Positions 1 through 7,766 of a DNA stretch of 64,000 nucleotides are shown one piece after another (positions within the stretch are counted from its first letter, which is position 1; the number at the start of each line of letters is the position of its first letter). Made by a program: the position numbers and the translations under genes. This DNA comes from Paraglaciecola algarum (lineage in GTDB: Bacteria > Pseudomonadota > Gammaproteobacteria > Enterobacterales > Alteromonadaceae). The stretch is taken from the NCBI RefSeq assembly GCF_021532655.1, contig NZ_JAKGAS010000003.1:186001-250000 (forward strand), in the 5' to 3' direction. Under the pieces are notes generated by a model that saw nothing but the letters and a program-made list of their open reading frames with translations, searched no databases and was not told the DNA's origin.

Positions 1-133
1 CCGAAAGTTGCAATCGAGGAAACTCCCATACCCTAAAAATCCAATGATCAAAAGAGGTAATTGGTAATAGGGTTAAAAGCAATAGAACAGAAGTAGTTAT
101 ACTTGTTATCTCATTCACAAAATTATCACCCAC
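1..133 (-). CDS. Endonuclease/exonuclease/phosphatase-like protein, N-terminal fragment cut by window start
   Basis: Only the first 44 codons lie in the window. Reading the minus strand from a GTG at 133 gives a hydrophobic stretch (TSVLLLLTLLP) followed by SFDHWIFRVWEFPRLQLS. A hydrophobic N-terminus ending in a D-H-W...F-PRLQ segment is what I recall from membrane-anchored endonuclease/exonuclease/phosphatase-family proteins of marine gammaproteobacteria. An in-frame TAA lies directly upstream of the GTG, so no earlier start is possible. The catalytic domain is outside the window, so function rests on similarity of about 20 residues and is tentative. Confidence 0.5.
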   Translation of the reverse strand, partial: MGDNFVNEITSITTSVLLLLTLLPITSFDHWIFRVWEFPRLQLS

Positions 134-186
134 TTAAATTAAAACTAATCCTAAGCAACTTTTAAGCCTTTGTTACACAATACATA

Positions 187-409
187 CAGCGGATTTTGCT
201 TAAGACGTCACTATGCAGTAATAGTTGTTCCCTTTCACATAGCCAGAACCGGCGAGTTTTAAAAGAGTATCTCTGAGTTACATGACCTCGAAAAAGAACA
301 GGCTCATATTTATCAAGGCTATCCTTTTAATCGAGAGCTATCAGCTATGCCTTTGATTAAGCCCTTTTAAATACTCGCTGAGTGACTACTTATTAAGAGC
401 GAATGGTAT
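187..409. repeat. Dispersed repeat copy A (MITE-like), left end degraded
   Basis: This stretch aligns with 25973-26197 over nearly its whole length: both run from CAGCGGATTTTG through CAGTAAT-GTTGTTCCCTTTCA, GCGAGTTTTAAAAG and CATGACCTCGAAA to CTCGCTGAGTGACTAC and a terminal TGGTAT. Copy A lacks about 30 bases present in copy B (around 26036-26067) and has no recognisable left terminal inverted repeat. It lies between the edge gene and the yqjD-like operon and has no open frame of its own. It is probably an older, eroded copy of the same non-autonomous element. Confidence 0.75.
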
Positions 410-619
410 TACTAAGTCATGAAAATGTTGCATACCGGTTTGTAGTATTTACACACATTTTTTCTTCACTCACTAAATACTAAAACCAACTTTGGTACTA
501 AAGCCTTGTATAACATGCAATTAACGCACACCAAGTTCATTGGCATGGTGGTTGCAAAATTGATTGTGAGCCTGCTCATTAAGAGTAGAAACTTATCACA
601 AGTATCAAAGGAACAACTT

Positions 620-943
620 ATGGCAACTCAAACATCATCAGCTAGAACGAAAAAAACGGATAACAATTCTGCTTCGAATGGGGATTCACCTGTTTCAGAA
701 AAAGTGACCGAAACACTGCATCACTCAGTTGACCAACTAGGTGAGCAAGTGGCTAGAACGGAAGAAAAACTGAGAGAAACCGCTTCGTCCTCGGCTGAAT
801 CTATAAAGAAAAATCAGCTTAAAGCCAAAAAAATGTGGGATGACTCAGCTGTTGGCAAGTATACCAAAGAGCACCCTGTTGCTTCTGCAGGAATAGCCTT
901 CGCAGCAGGCATGTTGCTCACAAGTTTAATTAAAAGAAAGTAA
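620..943 (+). CDS. DUF883/ElaB/YqjD-like C-tail-anchored membrane protein
   Basis: 107 residues if translation begins at ATG 620, which follows AAAGGA at 607-612; an upstream in-frame start at 506 has no good ribosome site. The N-terminal 75 residues are polar and Ser/Thr/Lys-rich with helical character, and the C-terminus (EHPVASAGIAFAAGMLLTSL then IKRK) is one membrane helix with a basic tail. That is the DUF883 layout; E. coli ElaB and YqjD are inner-membrane proteins reported to bind ribosomes in stationary phase. The next two genes resemble YqjE and YqjK, giving the same gene order as E. coli yqjD-yqjE-yqjK. Family call is good; ribosome binding is inferred from homologues. Confidence 0.75.
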   Translation: MATQTSSARTKKTDNNSASNGDSPVSEKVTETLHHSVDQLGEQVARTEEKLRETASSSAESIKKNQLKAKKMWDDSAVGKYTKEHPVASAGIAFAAGMLLTSLIKRK

Positions 944-951
944 TATTGATT

Positions 952-1356
952 ATGAAGGCTTCGTCAGACAATCAGGCTGAACAAAGTGAAAACCAGGCGT
1001 CAGCTAATGACGCCGAGTTTTCAAAACCAATACCTGCTTGGGAGCAACTAATAAATGCTTACAAGATGCAAATACTTAAAGCCACTGAATTGGTTTCTTC
1101 TGAATTAGCCTTATCACTCAAAGCGATAACCTTTTGTTGGCTTAGCATCTTGGTTATGCTCGGATTAAGTGCGTTAATTTGGATAACCTTATGTGCTTCA
1201 TTTGCCTACTGGATTTACACAATTACAGGGTATTGGATTGTAATGCCTATTGTTGTGATCACATTAAATGGTATTGGGGTGTGGTTTGCACTACAAATCT
1301 ATAAAAAATGTAAGCCTGCTATAGGACTACCGAACTCAAAAAAAGCGCTGTTTTAA
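952..1356 (+). CDS. YqjE/phage-holin-superfamily-like two-helix membrane protein
   Basis: 134 residues starting at ATG 952, eight bases after the stop of the yqjD-like gene, so the two are cotranscribed; a TTG at 946 is a poorer start. Residues about 30-50 hold a conserved-looking amphipathic helix (QILKATELVSSELALSLKA), followed by two transmembrane segments (about 55-80 and 85-110) and a short basic tail. This is the topology of DUF1469/YqjE holin-superfamily proteins, which accompany DUF883 proteins in many proteobacteria. No enzymatic motif is present; a role in membrane stress is a guess from context. Confidence 0.65.
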   Translation: MKASSDNQAEQSENQASANDAEFSKPIPAWEQLINAYKMQILKATELVSSELALSLKAITFCWLSILVMLGLSALIWITLCASFAYWIYTITGYWIVMPIVVITLNGIGVWFALQIYKKCKPAIGLPNSKKALF

Positions 1357-1383
1357 CCGATAACCTGAAAAATGAGGTGCAAA

Positions 1384-1629
1384 ATGTTTGATCCACTTAG
1401 TAAGCAAAAGAAGCAGTTAAATAGCCATAGACAAGATTACTTGATCTTAAAAGCCCACAAAGATTTTCAGCTTCGCTATGCTAAAAATCAAACAAATAAT
1501 TTATTAAGCTCGCCTAAAGGCTTGCTAACTAGCTTTATTCTAGGCGCTTGCAACGGCGCTACTCCAGCTAAATCAGTCACCGGGCACACTAAAGCAATCA
1601 CTTTACTCGAACGCTTTTTGACACTTTGA
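1384..1629 (+). CDS. YqjK-like small protein
   Basis: 81 residues from ATG 1384, which is four bases after GAGGTG; an in-frame ATG at 1372 lacks a ribosome site. The N-terminal half is strongly basic and rich in Gln/Lys (KQKKQLNSHRQDYLILKAHK), the C-terminal half is weakly hydrophobic. Size, position as third gene after DUF883 and YqjE-like genes, and the basic QxxRxD/Y segment fit YqjK-like proteins, although sequence identity looks low. Function unknown. The gene ends just before a tandem repeat tract. Confidence 0.5.
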   Translation: MFDPLSKQKKQLNSHRQDYLILKAHKDFQLRYAKNQTNNLLSSPKGLLTSFILGACNGATPAKSVTGHTKAITLLERFLTL

Positions 1630-1653
1630 AAATTAGCATACCCGCAAATTGTG

Positions 1654-1713
1654 TTCTAACAAGCTTTCTTCTAACAAACTTTCTTCTAACAAGCTTTCTT
1701 CTAACAAGCTTTT
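1654..1713. repeat. Four tandem 15-bp repeats
   Basis: Four units of TTCTAACAAGCTTTC lie head to tail at 1654, 1669, 1684 and 1699; unit 2 has AAACTT for AAGCTT and unit 4 ends in TTT. They occupy the gap between the convergent yqjK-like gene and the amidohydrolase gene. There are no spacers, so this is not a CRISPR array; replication slippage would explain it. Confidence 0.9.
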
Positions 1714-1750
1714 ATCTAAAAACTAGTCTCCTAATCTAAGTAAAGACAGT

Positions 1751-3019
1751 TTAACGTTTGTATACTTGCCCGTTTTTCATAACGAAAGAGACGCTCTCCA
1801 GTACTTCAATATTTTTCAGGGGATCAGCCGATACCGCTACCAAATCAGCAAACTTTCCTTTAGTCACACTGCCCAAGTTTTCTTGTTGTTTTAATAAAGT
1901 AGCAGCGTTAATTGTACTGGCCTGAATAGCTTGTAGTGGTGTCATACCAAATCTGACCATACGAGCAAACTGCTTAGCGTTATCACCATGAGGATAAATA
2001 CCCGCATCAGAGCCTAACACCATATTTACACCAGCTTTAACCGCAGCGGTAAAACTAGCTCGTTGAATAGCGCCCACTTGGCGTTCTTTGTTTAGGTTTT
2101 CTTCTGGTACGCCGTTTTCTTCGCCTTTAGACAAGGTATATTCTGTGTTGTAGATATCCATAGACAAATAGGTGCCTTTTTCTTTAGCTAAAGCAATCGT
2201 TTCAGCATCTAAGAAACTGGCATGTTCAACCGAGTCTACCCCTGCTTTAATCGCGAATAAAATACCTTCGGTACCATGAGCATGGGCTGCCACGATTTTA
2301 CCATGAGTATGGGCTTCATCGACTATGGCCTGCATTTCTTCCAATGTATACTGGCGCATGCCTACTTTAGTGCCTTTTGAAAACACACCGCCTGTAGCGC
2401 AAAATTTAATTACATCTACACCATACTTAATGTTTTTGCGTACCATCTTACGTACTTCCCAAGGGCCATCTGCCACACCATCAGCTTTAAGTTCATAACT
2501 TTGATTTAGCGAATTATCATCACAATGCCCCCCCGTAATCCCTAACGATGGGCCAGAGGCAAAAATTCTAGGTCCAGCAACTTCGCCATCAGCAATGGAG
2601 TTACGTAAGGCTACATCCATATAATCTGCAGAGCCAAGCTCTCTTACAGAGGTAAACCCAGCCATTAAGGTTTTTTCAGCATTCACTACACCTCCGATCA
2701 CAGATCTATGGGGTGACTGAAACAAGCCCGCAAAAAAGTCGTTAGCTAAAGGCCCCATCATGTGGGTATGCATGTCCATAAAACCTGGTAATAAATACTG
2801 ATCTTGTAAATCAATCACAGTAGCATTATCTGGGATTTTAGCCGTTGCCGAAGTAATTTGACTAATACGTTCATTTTCAATAAAAATCAGTTGGTCTTTT
2901 TGCCATTTTCCAGACTCAAAATCTAATACATGGCCTGCTTTTATTACTGTATTCGCCTGAGTAACAGGTAAAAAAACAAAAGAGAAAAGTACAAATAAAA
3001 ATGTAATTCGGCTAAACAT
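1751..3019 (-). CDS. Secreted amidohydrolase (Xaa-Pro dipeptidase/imidazolonepropionase-like)
   Basis: 422 residues with an N-terminal signal peptide (hydrophobic residues 5-20, cleavage near TQA-NT), so the enzyme is probably periplasmic. The amidohydrolase metal centre is visible: H84-x-H86 in MDMHTHMM, the candidate carbamylated Lys205 in VIKFCATGG, His246/His248 in AAHAHG, His266 in VEHAS and Asp338 in LGSDAG. This order matches the binuclear-zinc carboxypeptidase/prolidase branch of the superfamily, which removes residues from dipeptides or N-acylated amino acids; the exact substrate cannot be read off. ATG 3019 has AGG about 8 bases upstream. No operon partner. Confidence 0.85.
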   Translation of the reverse strand: MFSRITFLFVLFSFVFLPVTQANTVIKAGHVLDFESGKWQKDQLIFIENERISQITSATAKIPDNATVIDLQDQYLLPGFMDMHTHMMGPLANDFFAGLFQSPHRSVIGGVVNAEKTLMAGFTSVRELGSADYMDVALRNSIADGEVAGPRIFASGPSLGITGGHCDDNSLNQSYELKADGVADGPWEVRKMVRKNIKYGVDVIKFCATGGVFSKGTKVGMRQYTLEEMQAIVDEAHTHGKIVAAHAHGTEGILFAIKAGVDSVEHASFLDAETIALAKEKGTYLSMDIYNTEYTLSKGEENGVPEENLNKERQVGAIQRASFTAAVKAGVNMVLGSDAGIYPHGDNAKQFARMVRFGMTPLQAIQASTINAATLLKQQENLGSVTKGKFADLVAVSADPLKNIEVLESVSFVMKNGQVYKR

Positions 3020-3230
3020 GGCGAGTACCTGCGTGAGTGTAAAATTAAGAAATCGTGTAACTGCATAATGCCTAATTTGAGTAAATTAGGCAATTGTCTG
3101 CAATTACGTTTTTATTTAGTCTTAATATTCAGTTAATCTGCTTACCTCAAGATCGGGATATTTAGCTTCTAAATGGTGGAAACAGATCATTAAATATTAT
3201 TCAACTACAGCCTTAGCAAAACATTTAAAG

Positions 3231-4049
3231 ATGGAGCCCAAGATACTCTTTTTTAAACTTGTTGAAGTCAATTTTATTGTGCGTGAAGATGACAAGTGGA
3301 CGTTAACCGCCAAAGGTAAACTCGCTGGCGGTAAAATTAAAACCTCGGTTAAGCTAGGAGATTATATTGAGTGGCCTGAAGGTTTTAACTTAGAAAAACT
3401 CCCAGACCATCAAACTCCCGATACACAGATTGAAATGAAGACCTCCACTAAATTGGGTAAAGAATTAGGTGTGTCGGCAATTAAACTTAACCATGTTTTT
3501 GCAGAGCTTGGCTGGGTATACCGCAGTATGCGAGGCTGGGTAGCTACCGAGCGCGGGCTCAGTCAAGGTGCAGAACAAAATGAAGACTCTCGTTCTGGTA
3601 TACCCTATGTAAAGTGGCCAATTACTATTACTCAGACACAGTTTTTATTAAACTCAATTGCCGCCGTTAAACCATCGAACATGTTAACAAAGGATGAAAC
3701 CAATTCTCACAGTGACAAACACCAAGCTATCGACGGCCATAACCTTGATTCAATAGCTGAAATGTTAATTGATAACTGGTTATACATGGCAGAAATCCCC
3801 CATGCTTATAAACGCAGATTACCCATAGAAGAAGAGGTACATTGCTGCTTTTACATCCCAACGGGCAAGGTGTACATTGAATATTCGCCAGCCTATACCG
3901 ATGCTAAAGACCAAGCCAGAAAGGATAAAAAATTGGCCATTTATCAAAAATACGGCTTTAACCTTATCGAGCTAAACGAGCAAGATATAGCAAATTTAGA
4001 TGAAATCTTAGCTCGTTTATTACTCAAGTTTGGTGTATTGGCTTATTAA
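3231..4049 (+). CDS. Hypothetical protein, possible PD-(D/E)XK nuclease-like C-terminus; start uncertain
   Basis: 272 residues from ATG 3231. The N-terminal region (DDKWTLTAKGKLAGG) and residues 65-115 (TSTKLGKELGVSA, LGWVYRSMRGWVATERG) look like two winged-helix-type modules. The C-terminal 70 residues (KVYIEYSPAYTD, then Lys-rich helix, then YQKYGFNLIELNEQDIANLDE and LLKFG) resemble Vsr/homing-endonuclease-like folds where a strand bearing E and a following K..Y..G sit in the active site. The frame is open upstream to 3126 and reads family-like residues (STTALAKHLK) before the ATG, but has no ATG/GTG/TTG there. Either a rare start (ATT 3189) is used or the true N-terminus has decayed. Function unknown. 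Confidence 0.55.
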   Translation: MEPKILFFKLVEVNFIVREDDKWTLTAKGKLAGGKIKTSVKLGDYIEWPEGFNLEKLPDHQTPDTQIEMKTSTKLGKELGVSAIKLNHVFAELGWVYRSMRGWVATERGLSQGAEQNEDSRSGIPYVKWPITITQTQFLLNSIAAVKPSNMLTKDETNSHSDKHQAIDGHNLDSIAEMLIDNWLYMAEIPHAYKRRLPIEEEVHCCFYIPTGKVYIEYSPAYTDAKDQARKDKKLAIYQKYGFNLIELNEQDIANLDEILARLLLKFGVLAY

Positions 4050-4178
4050 GCTGGTAAACTACATAAGCCTTTTTGTCACTTTTCTGACGTTAAAAAGAAG
4101 AGTTTAAAAACGTCCTATCTAATGTCCTTCGGTAACACACCTTGCAGACACACTCTAAAAATACTAGGCATATACAGA

Positions 4179-4187
4179 GTATATACA
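4179..4187. promoter_or_regulatory. Additional half-site of the GntR operator
   Basis: GTATATACA at 4179-4187 is identical to the right half of the inverted repeat at 4297-4326 and sits about 120 bases upstream of it, inside the same intergenic region. Possibly an auxiliary binding site. Confidence 0.35.
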
Positions 4188-4296
4188 CAGTTCCATTCTA
4201 AACTAAATTTAAAAATCCTTAAATTACAAAAACTTAAACTCCCCCCTACAAATAACGAATAAAATTCAAACAAATAATTTGCTAACTGTGCATACC

Positions 4297-4326
4297 TGTA
4301 TATACTGTGCATATTGTGTATATACA
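4297..4326. promoter_or_regulatory. Inverted-repeat operator in front of the GntR/ABC operon
   Basis: TGTATATAC (4297-4305) and GTATATACA (4318-4326) are exact reverse complements separated by 12 bases, ending 13 bases before ATG 4340. YtrA-type GntR regulators commonly sit at the head of the operon they repress, so autoregulation at this site is likely. The site is seen directly; binding is inferred. Confidence 0.65.
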
Positions 4327-4339
4327 GCGATGTTATTTA

Positions 4340-4723
4340 ATGACGATTAAATTGTTTCTTTCGCAAACAGACAGTCGGCCCATGTATCAGCAGATCATGG
4401 TGCAAATAAAACAAAAAATCTCAGTTGGGGATTGGCAGACAGGATTTCATTTACCTTCCATTCGCGAGATGGCAGCAGCGACGGGTGTCAGTGTAATAAC
4501 TGTTAAACGTTCTTATTCTGAGCTCGAGCGAGAAGGTGTGATTTACACCCAGCAAGGTAGAGGATCTTTTGTAGCTGAAACGACTAGCATACGCAGTGAA
4601 CTGCAATTAGCTGAGTTAGACGAAAAATTAAAATTGGCGGTGGAACACGCTCGGCAACTTGGTTTGAGTGATGCGGAAACGGTCGAGAGGATTCAACAAG
4701 TGTTATTAAACACAGCAATTTAG
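4340..4723 (+). CDS. GntR-family transcriptional regulator, YtrA subfamily
   Basis: 127 residues from ATG 4340; an in-frame ATG at 4307 would put the start inside the operator palindrome. The N-terminal winged helix-turn-helix is clear (RPMYQQIMVQIKQKI, LPSIREMAAATGVSVITVKR, LEREGVIYTQQGRGSFV). The short C-terminal helical part of about 45 residues, with no ligand-binding domain, identifies the YtrA branch. Such regulators are usually first in operons with ABC exporters, as here: the ATPase gene begins 98 bases downstream. Likely a repressor released under envelope stress, by analogy with Bacillus YtrA. Confidence 0.85.
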   Translation: MTIKLFLSQTDSRPMYQQIMVQIKQKISVGDWQTGFHLPSIREMAAATGVSVITVKRSYSELEREGVIYTQQGRGSFVAETTSIRSELQLAELDEKLKLAVEHARQLGLSDAETVERIQQVLLNTAI

Positions 4724-4821
4724 TCATAGCTTTTTTAAAAGCATACGTTTTAAAAGTATATTTTTTTGAAAACTGACTATTTAAACGCGCTGACTAAACA
4801 CAGATAATTTAGGTGAATGTA

Positions 4822-5730
4822 ATGCAAGATTTAGCGATTCAACTACAAAATGTAAACAAACATTTTAGCTACTTCGATTTGGAAAATGTTGATTTAACCT
4901 TGCCTAAGGGGCAAATAATGGGTTTTGTAGGTGCCAACGGGGCGGGTAAATCCACTACAATCCGCCTCATTATGGGCCTAATGCAAGCTGATAGTGGCGA
5001 TGTAACTGTTTTAGGGCAATCTATGCCGAAAATGCAAACTCAAGTGAAACAAGACCTGGGTTACAGCTCCGAAGAAATGAAGTTATATGGTGCACAAAAC
5101 TTAGCTTGGCATATTAATTTTATTAAATCAGTGTATCCAAGTTGGGACGATAGTTACGCCAAAGAATTACTCCACAGGTTCGATTTAAACCTAGAGCAAA
5201 AGGTAAAACAATTCTCTAAAGGGCAACATATAAAAGCACAATTGTTATTAGTGTTGGCCCGTAAACCTAAGTTATTAGTGTTAGACGAGCCCACCACAGG
5301 CTTAGATCCTGTGGCACGCCAAGAAGTAAACAATGAACTGGCTTTAATCCTCAGAGACGAAGAAAGAACGGTGCTGTTTTCGTCGCACAATACAGCAGAT
5401 GTTGAAAAGATATCTGACCAAATTACCTTTATTGATCGTGGCCGTATTATTGATAGCCATGACAAAGAGACTTATTTGGATAGCTGGCGCCGTATCCAAC
5501 TGGAACTGCCATCTGAACTACCACTGCAACCTACTGGAAATGTCATTCAGATTGAACAAGAAGGGCGTATTGCTTCAGTTATCAGCAACAAATTTGATCC
5601 GTTAATTTTAGAGGCTTATCAACAACAAAATATTAAAATCAATGCCGTGGAAAACATGAATTTAGAAGAAATATTTTTAGCCAATGTTAACCGCTCTCGC
5701 ATTGTTAGAACAAAAGGAGCGCAGCAATGA
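4822..5730 (+). CDS. ABC transporter ATP-binding protein
   Basis: 302 residues from ATG 4822, five bases after AGGTGA; the in-frame GTG at 4813 overlaps that ribosome site. Walker A GANGAGKST (about residue 38), Q-loop region, signature FSKGQ, Walker B LLVLDEPTTGLD and the switch His in SSHNTAD are all present, so the ATPase should be active. The C-terminal 90 residues form the extension common to CcmA/YtrB-type export ATPases. The stop overlaps the start of the permease gene (ATGA), so the two are translationally coupled. With the GntR gene it forms a Ytr-like regulator/exporter set; substrate unknown, perhaps a peptide or cell-wall-active compound. Confidence 0.9.
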   Translation: MQDLAIQLQNVNKHFSYFDLENVDLTLPKGQIMGFVGANGAGKSTTIRLIMGLMQADSGDVTVLGQSMPKMQTQVKQDLGYSSEEMKLYGAQNLAWHINFIKSVYPSWDDSYAKELLHRFDLNLEQKVKQFSKGQHIKAQLLLVLARKPKLLVLDEPTTGLDPVARQEVNNELALILRDEERTVLFSSHNTADVEKISDQITFIDRGRIIDSHDKETYLDSWRRIQLELPSELPLQPTGNVIQIEQEGRIASVISNKFDPLILEAYQQQNIKINAVENMNLEEIFLANVNRSRIVRTKGAQQ

Positions 5731-6398
5731 ACACTTTGATGATCACAAAATTAATTAACAAAGACTGGCAATTATATAAGTTGTATATTGCGGGCTATAT
5801 CGCTTTGGGCTGTATCGCAGCCATTCTAATGACAATGCCTTCGTATACTGTATTTTATATTGGAGTCGTATGGTTAATTACTATACTCATAGGCGCTAGT
5901 GCACATATAATTTTAAGTACAACGATAAGCGAAATTAAAGAGTCACAATTTTCATTCTTGATGGGCTTACCCATTAAACCCATTGACTATACCATCTCTA
6001 AACTTATCGGAGGTTTAGGCATTTACCTGGTCTGTTGGCTACCAATAGTAGCTGTGTTAATTGGACTCATACTAACCAGCAAGTTGCCTGATGGCATGGT
6101 GCCAATAGCTTTAATTCTGTGTTTAGAGATACTGGTTGCCGCGGCGATACTGCTATGTGTGAGCATACTGTCTAGCTCATTACCAGTCAGTATCATTGTT
6201 ATGGTAATACTCAATGTTTTCTTTAACTTATTTATGTTTTATGTGGCAGGACTGAATGAAATTGGCCCCTTTATCGAACAACCTGATATCGCATTTAACA
6301 GTACGGTTTTCACCATAATTGCTGCTGAAATCGGAGTCATTGCACTTGTAGTTTCGGTAACACTTTATATCAAATCACGAAAGGCCTGTTTTCTCTAA
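5727..6398 (+). CDS. ABC-2-type permease subunit
   Basis: 223 residues with six predicted membrane helices (about 18-40, 48-68, 100-122, 128-150, 155-175, 190-215). ATG 5727 overlaps the ATPase stop by four bases and is preceded by GGAGCG. No sequence motif defines the substrate; the assignment rests on topology and strict coupling to the ATPase gene. The segment around residues 70-95 (ESQFSFLMGLPIKPIDYTIS) resembles the cytoplasmic coupling helix and LP-x-K-P-Y motif of ABC-2 permeases paired with YtrA-type regulators. Confidence 0.85.
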   Translation: MNTLMITKLINKDWQLYKLYIAGYIALGCIAAILMTMPSYTVFYIGVVWLITILIGASAHIILSTTISEIKESQFSFLMGLPIKPIDYTISKLIGGLGIYLVCWLPIVAVLIGLILTSKLPDGMVPIALILCLEILVAAAILLCVSILSSSLPVSIIVMVILNVFFNLFMFYVAGLNEIGPFIEQPDIAFNSTVFTIIAAEIGVIALVVSVTLYIKSRKACFL

Positions 6399-6414
6399 AC
6401 TGCTCCTTATTTAA

Positions 6415-6429
6415 GGCGCGTTGCGCGCC
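6415..6429 (+). terminator. GC-rich hairpin after ABC permease gene
   Basis: GGCGCG and CGCGCC pair around a TTG loop, 17 bases after the permease stop. There is no U tract, so it may be a partial terminator or a transcript-stabilising hairpin between the ABC genes and the acyltransferase gene. Confidence 0.4.
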
Positions 6430-6467
6430 ACCAAATTTATATAACTTTTACATAAGAGGTACTCATT

Positions 6468-7661
6468 ATGGGTAGTCCCGATCGTGTCCATTACATGGAC
6501 AACTTAAGGGCATTTGCCATGTTATTAGGCATATTCTTTCACGCTGCCTTGGCTTACAGTCCAATGTTACATCAAGTAATTCCTGTGGCGGATCCACAAA
6601 ATTCAATCTGGGTTGATGTATTAGCGTTTTTTAGCCACACATTCAGAATGCCGTTGTTTTTTATCATAGCTGGATTCTTTGCCGCTATGTTAATCAATAA
6701 AAAAGGCTTAACACACATGTTTAAAAACAGGATGTTGCGGGTAGGCTTGCCCTTTGTGGTATTTTTGCCCCTATTATATGTGTCGCTTGGTCTTATGTTT
6801 GGCTGGGCCATAGAGGATGTTGAACACAAGTCTCCTATGTTAGAGATGATTGCCGCAATGGCCCAGATGCCTGATGCGCCTCCACCTGAGCCTTCAACGG
6901 TACATTTGTGGTTTTTATATTACCTAGTATTTTTCTATGTATTGAATCTTTTATTAGTCAAATTTGTCAAGGTGGATTGGGCTAAACGGGTGTTTAATCG
7001 TCCAAAGTTATTCTTGTTACTTAGCCCTTTATTGTTAGCTATGACCTTGGCCTCACAGCACGCACCTTTTCCTGCTCCAGAGAAATTTATACCCCAACTA
7101 TGGGCAACTGTATTTTTTGGATTGTTATACTGCTTTGGTTACGGTTTATACAAATGTGAAGCATTTTTAGATAAGTTAAAACCCTACTTACCCATTATGT
7201 TTACTCTCTCAGTACTGGCATATGGACTACTGTACATACAGGTTGATACCCCAGCCACTATGCAGCAAATGATGGAAAACGGAGCACAACCACCCGCCTT
7301 CACCCTGAAACAATTTGGCTTAGGTCTATTACAAGCCATTCCGGCGCTATACCTGAGTCTATTTTTATTGGTAGTGGGTAAAACCTGGTGTAACCAACAA
7401 AGCTCTGTATTAAGACAAATATCCAATTCTTCCTACTGGATTTATATCATACATTTTCCACTTCTTTGGATGATCCAATTTTGGTTGTTAGATGTCGATT
7501 TACCGTTAATTGCTGAGTTCTTAATTAGCTCATTAGGCACTATCGCCATAGGGTATACCAGTTACTTATTATTGGTTAAAAACACACCAATAGGATGGTT
7601 ATTGAATGGTAGAAAGAAGCCTACCTATATAGATATTAACGAACCTAAATTCATAAAATAA
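6468..7661 (+). CDS. Acyltransferase 3 family membrane protein (OpgC-like)
   Basis: 397 residues with about ten membrane helices. It begins with the family hallmark YMDNLRAFAMLLGIFFHAALAY, including the conserved Arg and catalytic-type His, followed by SHTFRMPLFFIIAGFF and HLWFLYYL. Acyltransferase-3 enzymes of the OpgC/MdoC type transfer succinyl or acetyl groups across the inner membrane to periplasmic glycans. The gene follows the ABC operon after 69 bases. A second, related enzyme is encoded at 8392. The acceptor is unknown; an envelope or exported glycan is the natural candidate. Confidence 0.85.
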   Translation: MGSPDRVHYMDNLRAFAMLLGIFFHAALAYSPMLHQVIPVADPQNSIWVDVLAFFSHTFRMPLFFIIAGFFAAMLINKKGLTHMFKNRMLRVGLPFVVFLPLLYVSLGLMFGWAIEDVEHKSPMLEMIAAMAQMPDAPPPEPSTVHLWFLYYLVFFYVLNLLLVKFVKVDWAKRVFNRPKLFLLLSPLLLAMTLASQHAPFPAPEKFIPQLWATVFFGLLYCFGYGLYKCEAFLDKLKPYLPIMFTLSVLAYGLLYIQVDTPATMQQMMENGAQPPAFTLKQFGLGLLQAIPALYLSLFLLVVGKTWCNQQSSVLRQISNSSYWIYIIHFPLLWMIQFWLLDVDLPLIAEFLISSLGTIAIGYTSYLLLVKNTPIGWLLNGRKKPTYIDINEPKFIK

Positions 7662-7671
7662 ACAACTTGCT

Positions 7672-7694
7672 TACCCCTTTTTATTAAAGGGGTA
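7672..7694 (+). terminator. Stem-loop after first acyltransferase gene
   Basis: TACCCCTTT (7672-7680) and AAAGGGGTA (7686-7694) form a perfect 9-bp stem with a TTATT loop, 10 bases after the stop codon. It lacks a downstream U tract, so termination may be partial. Confidence 0.5.
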
Positions 7695-7766
7695 CTTGAG
7701 TATCACCACTGCATTGCAGTACTAACTTTTGTAAAAACACAATATTTATATTTTGGAGATTAAATA

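Noticed and set aside
1654..1713. Possible CRISPR array
   Set aside because: The 15-bp units are contiguous without spacers and no cas genes are near.
4115..4312. 65-residue minus-strand open frame upstream of the GntR gene
   Set aside because: It overlaps the operator region, has no ribosome site and no recognisable sequence pattern.
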